A DNA stretch of 20,957 nucleotides from Carex sylvatica (lineage: Eukaryota > Streptophyta > Magnoliopsida > Poales > Cyperaceae). Every line of letters begins with the position of its first letter. Position 1 is the first letter of the stretch. Below the pieces are notes generated by a model. It searched no databases and was not told the origin of the DNA. It was given only the letters and a program-made list of their open reading frames with translations. Shown here in pieces: positions 9,348 through 18,400 of the stretch. The stretch spans positions 1 through 20,957 of the forward strand of contig CAXKVR010000037.1 in assembly GCA_964058845.1 (NCBI GenBank). Reading direction: 5' to 3'. Made by a program: the position numbers and the translations under genes.

Positions 9348-9485
9348 AAGTCTCACCCTAATTTCTCAATGCTTCTCATTTCTCATTTCTCATTTACGTT
9401 TCTCTCTCCTCGCCACCAAAGCTTTTGTTTTGTACTGGTAATAGTGGAAACAAAAGGCTGCACACAGGAAAAAAGAAGGGATGGG
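9276..9485 (-). other. Probable 5'UTR exon 1 of the NET1-like gene
   Basis: The segment begins about 30 nt after a TATA box, is pyrimidine-rich at its start (CTCCTCTCTCCTCCCC), and ends at a good donor, CG then GTATGT. It contains four upstream ATGs, at 9393, 9386, 9379 and 9347. The intron it implies, 8662-9275, is AT-rich with nothing else recognisable. Confidence 0.45.
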
Positions 9486-9510
9486 GAGGAGAGAGGAGAC
9501 AAAAATGTGG

Positions 9511-9516
9511 TTTATA
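9511..9516 (-). promoter_or_regulatory. TATA box of the NET1-like gene
   Basis: On the minus strand the site reads TTGTATAAACC, a good plant TATA box. The start site would fall about 30 nt downstream, near 9480-9485, at the edge of a pyrimidine patch typical of plant core promoters. The position fits the NET1-like leader. No other TATA-like sequence of this quality lies between it and the ATG. Confidence 0.5.
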
Positions 9517-9866
9517 CAAATTAAAAATGTTGTTAAGATCTACTTTTTTTCGTATTAGTTTTGGATTAATGCATAGAATATGGCAATATGCGTTGGGTTA
9601 GGATTATACATCGTGGCAGGTCTAGTAAGAAATATGGTAACAAGGCAAATGTCGAAGCTGCTCCATGTTTTTTTTTATATTAGTCGCTGGTTTTGAAATT
9701 AATAGAGTGCATCTTCTAGTTTGTGTGTTTTCCATTTCTTCGTAGCTCTTGAAGATACAGTCCACCGACATTTGCATCCATGTCCTCCGTGAAATACAAA
9801 TTGCACTTCTATAATAAAAAGGGACCGTAGCAAGTCGCGTTGTACAGCTTAAAATTATTTTTTTAG

Positions 9867-10009
9867 GTAATTGGTATTTTGATTGGTATTTTGGTATTTG
9901 CTAATTGGTATTTAGCTTATTGTTATTTAGCTAATTGGTATTTTAATTGGTTGGTATTTTGATTGGTATTTAGCTTATTGGTATTTTAATTGGTATTTTG
10001 GTATTGGTG
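9867..10009. repeat. Degenerate tandem repeat of ATTGGTATTT
   Basis: About ten copies of TTGGTATT, joined by GAT, AGCT or AAT linkers, fill 143 nt. The rest of 9541-9866 is AT-rich and shows nothing recognisable. Confidence 0.75.
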
Positions 10010-10139
10010 ATAGCAACTTTTGGCAGAATCAAATCAAATAGATATGTTATGTGCTATTGAAATATGAATTCAAGTGAAAATTGAACGTCCTCTTAATTAT
10101 TTTTTAGCATTTATACTTTATTTTTAAAGAGAAAAGGTT

Positions 10140-10560
10140 TTCATCCACACTGTTTTGTCTATCATCTGTCCACAGCGTTATTCACTCTCAGTTTCAACTA
10201 TTTTTAACTGCCTTCGATCGGAACCCATACGTCTCCTATTTAAACTTGTCATCGCGTCTTCCTTTTTTGAATTTTATTTACGAAACTTCACATTCCGATC
10301 AAATTTGCTCCGTAATTTCTGTGATTTTCTTCATCTTTCGTCTCGATGGAACATTCAATAGTGATCTGAGATAGGCGACAACCTTCAAGAGATTTCCTTC
10401 CTCTTTCCACGATTTTCTTCCTCTTTCCGCGATTTCCTTCCTATTTTCGCGATTTCATTCCTCTTTCATTCCTTTTTCTCGACGGAACCTTCAGGAGTGG
10501 ATTTCGATCGGATAGAAGTTGTCATGATTGAAGAACATGGCGAAATTTAAATCTAGTGAG
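10140..10560 (+). other. Leader-like, GC-richer stretch without a supported gene
   Basis: The stretch has a TATTTAAAC site near 10238, then pyrimidine-rich sequence. An ATG at 10524 opens only eight codons before TAA, and one at 10537 opens a short frame with a GTGAGT donor-like site about 20 nt downstream. It resembles a 5' leader and first exon, but no coding continuation is found in the repeat-rich DNA that follows. It may be a dead gene or element remnant. Confidence 0.25.
10391..10470. repeat. 20-bp minisatellite, 4 units
   Basis: Four consecutive 20-nt units of the form GATTTCCTTCCTCTTTCCGC with 1-4 differences each, starting at 10391, 10411, 10431 and 10451. Confidence 0.85.
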
Positions 10561-10754
10561 TTATTTCTTTATTTCTATTGAATTTGTTGTTTGATTTGAT
10601 GCAGTAACATATCTAGCATTATTTTGAACTTTTATTTGAATTTGTTATTTGATTTGACACAGTAAGAGATCTAGTAATTATTTATTTATTTCTGTTGAAT
10701 TTCGATATGGAGGAGATATGAGGAGATGATCTGAAAGAGGCGACATGAATGAGA

Positions 10755-11134
10755 GATGATAGAGATGTGATATGGAGTATTGATCTGTTAATTTTACAGT
10801 ATTTCTCCGTTAATTTTACAGTATTCATCTTGTGGAAACCTGAAGGAAAGAGATAATAGACAGGCGATATGGAGTATTGATATGTTAATTTTATAGTATT
10901 GCCCCGTTAATTTTACAGTATTCATTTTGTCATTTTACAGTATTCATCTTGTAAAAATCTTAAGGAAATAGATGATAGAGAGGCGATATGGAGTATTAAT
11001 CTTGTCATTTTACAGTATTCAACCTATTAATTTTACAGTATTAATCTTGTAATTTTACAGTATTCATCTTGTGAAAATATGGAGGAAAGAGATGATAGAG
11101 AGGTGATATGGAGTATTGATCTTGTCATTTTACA
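10755..11134. repeat. Tandem repeat of about 97-120 bp with nested TTTTACAGTATT units
   Basis: The motif GATATGGAGTATT recurs at 10769, 10866, 10985 and 11105, spacings 97, 119 and 120. Inside each unit, shorter blocks of about 24 nt (ATTTTACAGTATTCATCTTG) repeat one to four times. No reading frame is maintained. Confidence 0.8.
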
Positions 11135-11480
11135 GGATATGACACATTAAATTTGTACTGGTAGTTTCAAAGTTTTCGGATGTTTGAAAATTTTAATTAT
11201 ATTTTTTGTAAGATGTGTTATCTAAGTTACAGCATTGAATTAGTAATTTTACAGGATTGACGCAAGTCAAATGAAAGTTTCTTGGATGTTTGAAAATGAT
11301 AATTACGTTTTTATATTATTTGTTACATAAGTTACATCATGGAGTTAATAATTTTACAGGATTGACGCAAATCTAATGACAGTGTTCTTGGATGGTTGAA
11401 AATGATAATGATATTTTTATAATATTTGTTACATAAGTTACAGCATTGATTTAGTAATTTTACAGGATTGACGCAAGATT
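11132..11480. repeat. 105-bp tandem repeat carrying TTTTACAGGATTGACGCAA
   Basis: ACAGG of this motif falls at 11132, 11251, 11356 and 11462 (spacings 119, 105, 106). Units share TGTTTGAAAATGATAATTA and GTTACATAAGTTACAGCAT. A diverged copy lies near 11755-11880 (AAGTTACAGCATTTAATT, AAATTTACAGAATTTGCAC). It adjoins the shorter-unit repeat to the left, with the TTTTACAG core shared. Confidence 0.75.
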
Positions 11481-13150
11481 TTGCAGTATTGAAATTTACA
11501 GTGAGAGCTTTAAGGAAAAAAATTATGAAATTTAAAAAAATATATATATATAATTCTGCGAAAAAAAAATTCGAGGTTTATTTTGAAAAAAATGCCAGTT
11601 GTAAATATTTTCCGAATTTAGAATGTTCTAGAAGTTTTGTAAAATTATCATTAACCGCAAATAACTTTCATTAACTGTTAGTAAGAAAAGTATAATTAGT
11701 TTGCCAAGTGATTCCGCACGAAATACAGTTAGTTTGCCAAGTTGACCAAGTTGCAAACCGTTAATGAAAGTTTCTGGATGTTTGAAATTTTTGATTACGT
11801 TTTTTATAAGATTGTTTTTATAAGTTACAGCATTTAATTATTAAATTTACAGAATTTGCACAGGTTAAATGACAGTTTTCTGTGAACAAATAGTGAAAAA
11901 ATGTATGTGAACAATTAGACGCTTCTATTTTTAAATACTTTTTCACATAGATGGTCCTTTTCTTTCAAGTATAATTCCTTACTTATGTTAGATAAAGTAA
12001 TCTATTAGTTTGCATACAAAACTTTTTGAATAAGAATCGGAAAAAAAATTTGACGAATTTTTTTGTTACCATCTTTAAGAAATTAACAAACAAAATTAAT
12101 ATTATTTTGGTGAAAATACTGTTTTTTACCATGGATGCAAATTGTATATGTACCTCATCCAGGATAGGAACATAAATAAGATTTGTACTGTCTTTTAAGA
12201 AGAAATAGTCCAAAATATCGTTGCCTTTTAAGGTGCATTGATCTTATATGTGTTTCTGGTAAAAATAGAATTTTCACAGAAAACATATCAATTCTATTTA
12301 TTTATCTTTTGAAAAGATGGTAAGTGACCGTTGAAATAATATTTTAGTAGAAAAATATATAAGATATTATTTTCATGATAAATCATATATATTTTTATCG
12401 TATATGATTTCCATCATAAAGCTTCCAATCTTTCTATGAATCCAGAATAAGATATATTCATACTTTTTTACGAACAAAATTTGAACAAAAATAACACGGA
12501 AAAAAAAAAATGTTCTGCAATTTTACAAACCCTAAGGGCAACAACAAAAATCTATAAACAAATGTCGTAGTCCGCTTTGAAAATGAACGGGTCCAAGTAG
12601 CAATAACGCGAACATCACGATATCATAATTTTATATTTAAGGTAATCAAGAAATACATGTTTTCTTGATTGTCTGGATCAACATTAATTTAATTAAGATT
12701 TTCACTGTTATCCGTTTCTAGGTGTTGCCTTGTCATTTTGTCTCAATTTATAATTGATTTTCATTTCTCGGGTGGAGGAATCAGAATTCAGAAGGCTTCA
12801 GACTATGACCATGAGATGATGCAAATTTACACAAGTGACCTCCGTTGTTTCCCAAAATCCAGTTTTTTTTTTTTTTTTTTTCTCGTGATATGAATGGATG
12901 TTTTTTTTTATTATAGTCTTTGTTTTATTATTTTTTATACGTAACCCCTTTTGTATTCGTACGAAATTTCATAAAATATTTCTTTAAAATTATTTTTTCT
13001 TTTCAGATGGCGATTTTTTTTCTAATCTATCTTTCCAAAGAAAAAAGATAAACATGATTGACATGATTTTTTTGTAAAAAAAAAATATTTTTACCAGAAA
13101 CGTCGTTGTCTTTAAGGAGTGCATGTTTTATCTGATTAAAATAGTATTTT
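11481..13150. other. AT-rich intergenic DNA, no gene seen
   Basis: Very AT-rich with homopolymers of T (about 12864-12881) and A. Apart from the diverged 11755-11880 repeat copy, a weak direct similarity exists between about 12220-12285 and 13104-13158 (CGTTG.CTTTAAGG, then ATTTTCAC.GAAAA). No coding frame longer than about 80 codons makes sense here. Confidence 0.55.
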
Positions 13151-13152
13151 CA

Positions 13153-13161
13153 CGAAAAGTA
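13153..13161 (+). repeat. 9-bp target-site duplication, left copy
   Basis: CGAAAAGTA directly precedes the left terminus CGGCCATTTTT. The identical nonamer follows the right terminus at 14623-14631. Confidence 0.85.
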
Positions 13162-14622
13162 CGGCCATTTTTATTAATACCCCTTAAAAAAACAAAATTT
13201 TAACAATACCCCTGTGTTTAATTTTTTTTTATTAGTACCCTGACCGCCAGGCCCACGGACGGTCCATATATTGAAGGAAACCGCCAGGGCCCCGGGCGGT
13301 TCACCCCACGAATTTTTTTTTTTTTTTTTTTTTAAAAGGAGAGATGTTAATATTTTTTATTTAAATAATTTTGTGAATAAATTTTTTTCTTGTTTAGAGT
13401 GTATATCAAAAAAAAAAAAATATTTGATATATTTATGAAGTGATGTCGTAACTCTTTATAACTTTGATTGATTTGATTTGTCAGTTGGATATCATAAGTC
13501 TAAAAATAACACTAATTGAGGATTTGACATTAATTCAAATATACACCAAAAAATATAGTTATATTGCATCAATAATATACATATATACATATATACATAT
13601 ACATATATATACACATACATATATATACATATACATACATATACATATACATATACATACATATACATACATATACATATACATATACATATACTGATGC
13701 ACGACCGATCAAGGAATTGGAAAAAGTAACGGAAAGATAGATTTGGTTCTGAGATCACACAGATTCTTAATTCTTTGATAAAACTGATACATCAAAAACT
13801 AACTAACTCTCCCAAAAGACATGACGTCTGTTTAAATACCAATCCTAAAAACAGAAAATACATAAAAGATACATAAAAGACCCTAAAAACTCTAAAATTA
13901 TAAAGAAAGGTCCAAAAGTCCATGAAGGAAGACTCGGATCGCGAATCTGAGCCCGAAAATGGACGAAACGAATCATAGATTAGTTTCTCCACCGATTTTG
14001 GGCTGTGGAGTTCCTGTCAAGATTTCAGCGCGATCCGACGGACGAATCAAAAGTTACGCCCCTTTTCGTGAAGCATGCGCAGGACCATATTGCATCAATA
14101 TGTATATATATGTAGATGTATGTGTATATATATGTATATGTATGTATATGTATGTATATGTATGTATATGTATATATATGTATATATATGTATATGTATA
14201 TATGTATATCATTGAGGCAATCTAACTATATTTTTTGGTGTATATTTGAATTAATGTCAAATCCTCAATTAGTATTATTTTTAGACTTATGATATCCAAC
14301 TGACAAATCAAATCAATCAAAGTTATAAAGAGTTACGACATCACTTCATAAATATATCAAATGTCTTATTTTTTTTTTTGATATACACTCTAAACAAGAA
14401 AAAAAATTATTCACAAAATTATTTAAATAAAAAATATTAACATCTCCCTTAAAAAAAAAAAAAAAAAAAAATTCGTGGGGTGGACCGCCCGGGGCCCTGG
14501 CGGTTTCCTTCAATATATGGACCGCCCGTGGGCCTGGCGGTCGGGGTACTAATAAAAAAAAATTAAATACAGGGGTATTGTTAAAATTTTGTTTTTTTAA
14601 GGGGTATTAATAAAAATGGCCG
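13162..14622. mobile_element. 1461-bp fold-back element with ~540-bp TIRs, MULE-like
   Basis: The ends CGGCCATTTTTATTAATACC and GGTATTAATAAAAATGGCCG are exact inverted repeats. Matching arms extend from 13162 to about 13702 and from about 14088 to 14622, including a GC-rich block (13240-13308 and 14475-14542) and opposed TA/CA microsatellites (13575-13695 and 14100-14205). A 9-bp duplication flanks it, the length typical of Mutator-like elements, which also often have long TIRs. No transposase is encoded, so it is non-autonomous. It could alternatively be called a foldback-type element; the superfamily is inferred from the 9-bp duplication. Confidence 0.85.
13703..14087 (-). mobile_element. 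Interior of the fold-back element, resembling an LTR fragment
   Basis: About 385 bp that differs in base composition from the arms. Read on the minus strand it starts near TGATGCAATATGGTCCTG and ends near GATCGGTCGTGCATCA. It includes CGATCCGAC and CGTAACTTTT(T/G)AT-like phrases, a TATTTAAA promoter-like site and a GTGCATCA end that I associate with plant Ty3/gypsy LTRs. No reading frame. This identity is a resemblance from memory and needs a database search. Confidence 0.3.
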
Positions 14623-14631
14623 CGAAAAGTA
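14623..14631 (+). repeat. 9-bp target-site duplication, right copy
   Basis: CGAAAAGTA, identical to 13153-13161, directly after the right terminus of the fold-back element. Confidence 0.85.
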
Positions 14632-15246
14632 TGTCAATTTTGATTTTTTTTTAAATGGTAAGAAAAAAAAAAACGAGCAGTTTTGTCCATCGTTTGTAAA
14701 AACGGCGCGATGAGGTTTTTGTAAAAATTGCACTGACATCATGAGAGTGAATTTGTTGCAATACAATTAAAAATACTCCAGTGGCATTAAGCTTACAAGA
14801 TTAATAAGCAAAATTATAAAATTGGATATTTTTTACACCAACTCTAATAAATATGTTGTGTTATATTTACTGATTAAATTTATCTAAAAAAAGTCATGTT
14901 TATTTAAATTATTTGAAATCCTATACAAAATAATTTTAAAACACGGTTTTTTTATTTGCCGCACAATACTAAACCTAATAATGTTTGCACGATTTCTTCA
15001 ATTTTTTCGTAAATACACAGAAATAATTTATGCTTAATAAAAAGACCAAAAGAAAAATAAAATTTAACAATTTTTACAGAACGAAAAGTAATTAAAAGGA
15101 AGATTTTAATAAAAATTAACACCGTGTACCATCCGATGAAGTGTGGCTAAACCATATATCGGCAATACATATAGCTACAAAGATTTTTCGCATGCCATCT
15201 TAGTTCCAAATTTACATCTGATTTGAAAAATATATATATATTAACC
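14632..15246. other. AT-rich intergenic DNA, no gene seen
   Basis: AT-rich with A and T homopolymers and no recognisable coding sequence or repeat. Confidence 0.55.
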
Positions 15247-15255
15247 TGAATCCAA

Positions 15256-15570
15256 GAATTCTTTTATAAACCATAATTAGAAAAAAAAAATTGAAACCAA
15301 TATTCTTTTTTACAAAAATCATAAGAATCGAAATTTTATTTCAGTCCCGAAATTGCAATTCGGTCTCAAATATTTTTACAATTTTTCAACATATTTTTTT
15401 CTCGAAATATGTGAAAATGGTTGGGACTGAAATGTTATTTCAATTCAAAAAAAAAGAAAAAAAAGATCAAAATGGTATTTCGATTCTTGTGATTTTTATA
15501 AAAAATGATAATAATAATCATGTTGTTTCATAAAAATCTGTTTTCTAATTATGGTTTATAAAAAAAATTA
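15256..15570. mobile_element. 315-bp palindromic MITE with 9-bp target-site duplication, MULE-like
   Basis: The termini AATTCTTTTATAAACCATAA and the complement TTATGGTTTATAAAAAAAAT form an inverted repeat of at least 30 nt that continues imperfectly inward (AATCATAAGAATCGAAAT against ATTTCGATTCTTGTGATT; TTTCAGTCCCG against GGGACTGAAA). It is flanked by the perfect direct repeat TGAATCCAA at 15247-15255 and 15571-15579. The 9-bp length suggests a Mutator-like origin. No coding capacity. Confidence 0.78.
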
Positions 15571-15594
15571 TGAATCCAACAGCTAACACAGTGG

Positions 15595-15850
15595 ATTATA
15601 TTCTCCAGTGCCAAGTCATGTGTCAGTGTCACTGTAGCGACTGCGGTCCCGCACATGCACGTCTGCAGTTTCTTCACGGGATTTGCTGCATCGCTCCACT
15701 GTGTAACACCAATCTACAGCTTTGGTTTGTTCGTTACGGATTTACAGGCTTACAGTTACAGCTACACTGAATGTTGCACAGATTTTGTTTCGCAAAACTT
15801 GGAAAAGGTAAAGGCAACCGAGCCGTGCTGTTGGATTTGGATCTGAAGGT
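15595..15850. other. GC-richer island of unknown nature
   Basis: A stretch of about 250 nt is clearly richer in G and C than its surroundings. It has repeated TACAG/CTGTA words (CTACAGCTT, TTACAGGC, TTACAGTTACAGCTACA). Two short overlapping plus-strand frames of 63-66 codons exist, cysteine-rich, with no recognised domain. Repeated TACAG words are common in non-coding plant DNA transposons, which I consider more likely than a gene. Confidence 0.3.
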
Positions 15851-16029
15851 GAATGCAAATATTGCTGCGATCTAACGATGTAGATTCACTTGCTTGAGGG
15901 AGCTTACCATTACCGACATTTTCCAGCTGTATGGGGAAGAATTAAATTCTATGATAATGTGAATAGTGAATACCATTAATACATTTTTATATCGTGGTGG
16001 TCGTTAACATATATAATTATATATATATA

Positions 16030-16195
16030 AAAAAATAGTAAAAAAATTCTAATGTGCATATTTTATTATGAAAATCATGTTAAGTGGTTCGGATCGACTG
16101 ATTGAACTTTGAAAATTGAGATAAAAGATATGATGCATATTGGAGCACCCAAATAATGTGCATTTGAACCCTCCTCACATATATGTGTATATATA
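16030..16195. mobile_element. Solo arm of the palindromic MITE family (E)
   Basis: The segment reads AATAGTAAAAAAATTCTAATG, then GGTTCGGATCGACTGATTGAACTTTGA, GAGATAAAAGATATG and AAAACACCC-like TGGAGCACCC. This matches the order of the right arm of MITE B (TAGTATA, CAGATTGACTATTTGAACTTTGA, GAGATATGG, AAAACACCC). No matching left arm is found, so one arm was lost, or insertion of MITE D next to it removed it. Confidence 0.5.
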
Positions 16196-16645
16196 TATAT
16201 AGAGAGAGAGAGAGATGGGCTATGGTACATTGCAATGCATAAGCATTTTTGTGCATTAGAGTATAAATCACCGATTTAAAGTCTAAATGACCGATCCAAA
16301 CCGTTCATCTTGTTTTTCATATTAATATGTGCTTGGACACCAAATTTTATATTTTTTGAATTTTTTTTACTATTTACTAAGCCACTTTGAAAATCGCTGA
16401 TCCAACGGTAACAGTAAAATCAAAAGGCACCATTGAATCATCGATTTTCAAAGTGGCTTAATAAATAGTAAAAATTTTAAAAAATATATATAATTTGATT
16501 TCCAAGCACATATTAATATGGAGAACAAAATGAACGGTTTGAATCGGTCATTTGGACTTTAAATCAGTGATTTATAGTTTAATGCACAAAAATGCTTATG
16601 CATTGCAATGTATTATAGCCCATCTCTCTCTATATATATATATAT
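16196..16645. mobile_element. Palindromic MITE D (intergenic)
   Basis: Borders are TATATATAGAGAGAGAGA on the left and TCTCTCTCTATATATATA on the right. The arms start GGGCTATGGTACATTGCAAT and end with the complement ATTGCAATGTATTATAGCCC. Internal ATTAATATGTGCTTGGACACC and its complement are shared with A. The centre (GATCCAACGGT, CGATTTTCAAAGTGGCTTA) is also shared with A, but the outer arm is its own. Confidence 0.8.
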
Positions 16646-17600
16646 TTATTTCATGGTCTTTTTGAAGCAATACGTTAGTATTTCCTGTTTTTATATATTA
16701 TCAAATGCTATTTGCAGAAAGCAATTCTAAAAAAGATTTTTTTTTAATATGATTTCTAGAAAAAATAATTAAGCAATTCTAAAAAAGAAAACAAAATTTG
16801 CCTACATATGCATTTTCATATCGAGCTTATATTCAACGGACAGATTAACTGTTTAAATTTTAAAAATAAAAATAAAAATTTATAGTATGAATGGATTCGT
16901 AATATACATATCATCATAGCCACTCTTTTTTTTAATCAATTATGTTCTAATTAGTCAATGTTGTGGTTTGTATCTAATATTATTTTCTACCCCCTTAGAT
17001 TTATTTTTTACATTTCTTGTTGTTCAAGCATTCCCGCAATGGTGCTTTTATTTTGTTTCTTCTCTTTCGTTCTTGTTTTTTTTTTAATATTTAACTTGTA
17101 TCTACGTTTTAAGATAAATCATGTCAATATATTAATGGCTAAAATATAAATTGAGCAAAAATATATTTCCTTTTTTATTCAAAAAAGGTATTTTCAGCAA
17201 TTTATTTATTAGGAGATGGAAAATATCTACATTTAACATATTATATTATCTTAAACGCTTTACTAGATATGATTTCTAATTTTAAAAAGTCAATAATCAG
17301 AATTTTATATGCTTTTTGAAAAAAAAAATAACAATAAGATAGAGATGGTAGAATATTTAACCTAAAGAACGATACTCCCAAAAATATTTTATTGAGGTCA
17401 AATACTTATTACCTAAGTTGTTTATTTATTTCAAATTTCATTTTTCTCAAGAATTAGTAATTTTTTGGATTTCTCATATTCTACTCTGAATCCGCCCTGA
17501 AGGTACACACATAATATATGTATATATAATAATATTGAATTTCTTTTTTCCAAACCAATATCAACTCCGTCATTTTTTTTTATCAAATAATAATTACTAA
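16646..17600. other. AT-rich intergenic DNA, no gene seen
   Basis: AT-rich with T homopolymers. Around 16795-16935 there is weak resemblance to a decayed MITE arm (CGGACAGATTAACTGTTTAAATTTTAAA). No coding sequence is recognised. Confidence 0.5.
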
Positions 17601-17817
17601 AAAAGTTCGACAATAAAACAAGACACAACAATTGTAAGAGCAGAAAACTCCGCTTCCCCTAGGAAGCTCCACACAGAAAGAAAAAGACGATTCAGAGAGG
17701 TGAAAACGAAGACAGTAGTTTTGAGAGTCGATTTGTCGCCGGTTGCTCCACCCCGGCCCTCCATCCGCCTCCCTCCCCTTGTCTGCCCGGTGATCTTGCT
17801 TCATCTAAATTGACCGG

Positions 17818-18232
17818 ATGGCTTCGTTTAAGGATTTTGCCGCTTGTTGTATTTTCCGTTCGTCTCGAATCTCTGGGTTCAACTGAGGATTTGTAAATCC
17901 ATTCCACCATTTAGTACTTACTATATCTATATGTGAATAATGTATGTGCTTTTGGTTGTTGCTGATGACGAGTTGTCTCCTTCCTTCTTTCTTTTTTCTT
18001 TTTTCTCCTCTCTGAGTGGTGACTGTCCCGGTCCAGTTTGATTCAGTGCCTCTCGACTGTAAATTCCTCTGGGCGGCGTCGAATTTGGAAAGAAGAAGAC
18101 GTTTTGTCCTCAAGGAAGAGCTTGATGCGGCGTAATCTGCGAGCTATGCAACTCGAAGAAATTATTGTTGTGTCTACATTCTCAGAGAAGAAAACCGGAA
18201 GGCTCACCTACTTACTATTCGGACACGAATAG
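17818..18232 (+). CDS. Tentative small two-exon gene, 84-residue unknown protein
   Basis: The ATG at 17818 has a near-ideal plant start context (CGGATGGCTTCG) after a pyrimidine-rich leader (17750-17790). Exon 1 (17818-17876) reads MASFKDFAACCIFRSSRISG. A GTTCAA donor, which is weak, would join to CAG before 18037, preceded by a branch-like CTGAT at about 17967 and a long T/C tract (17975-18012). Exon 2 (18037-18232) reads LIQCLSTVNSSGRRRIWKEE and ends LTYLLFGHE with TAG at 18230-18232. The downstream AT-rich stretch to about 18390 resembles a plant 3' end. No domain is recognised. The intron's 3' signals are the best evidence; the donor is the weakest point. An alternative acceptor at 18016 opens another frame ending EELDAA at a TAA. 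Confidence 0.25.
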
Positions 18233-18400
18233 ACCAATAGACATTCTCTGACTTCACGTATCTTTTATTTTCTGACATAGCAAATTAGATGATTATACAA
18301 GTAGCTCAATGTATAGATTTAATGCTTCTTAATTTAAACAAAAGAAACCAATGTAATAGCTACATTGTAAATTATTGAATCAATACAATCTACTACGGGC
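18233..18400 (+). terminator. Possible 3'UTR and polyadenylation region
   Basis: TGTAATAGCTACATTGTAAATTATTGAATCAATACAATC around 18352-18390, read in parts (TTGTAAAT, AATCAATACA), resembles plant far- and near-upstream polyadenylation elements. It would serve the tentative plus-strand gene. Confidence 0.25.

Noticed and set aside
10524..10560. Start of a coding gene at the ATG 10524 or 10537
   Set aside because: Frames close within a few codons and no downstream exon is recognised in the repeat-rich DNA.
12220..13158. Weak direct repeat between about 12220-12285 and 13104-13158
   Set aside because: Similarity is short and in AT-rich DNA; it could be chance or old duplication, and no element boundary could be drawn.
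13464..13758. Open frames on both strands across 13464-13758, with Tyr/Ile/His or Cys/Ile/Tyr runs
   Set aside because: They are translations of the TA/CA microsatellite in the arm of the fold-back element, not genes.
17805..18113. Minus-strand frame of about 100 codons with NPEIRDERKIQQAAKSLNEA
   Set aside because: It has no ATG start, crosses a long pyrimidine tract on the other strand, and matches no family I recognise; the plus-strand signals are better, although neither is proven.
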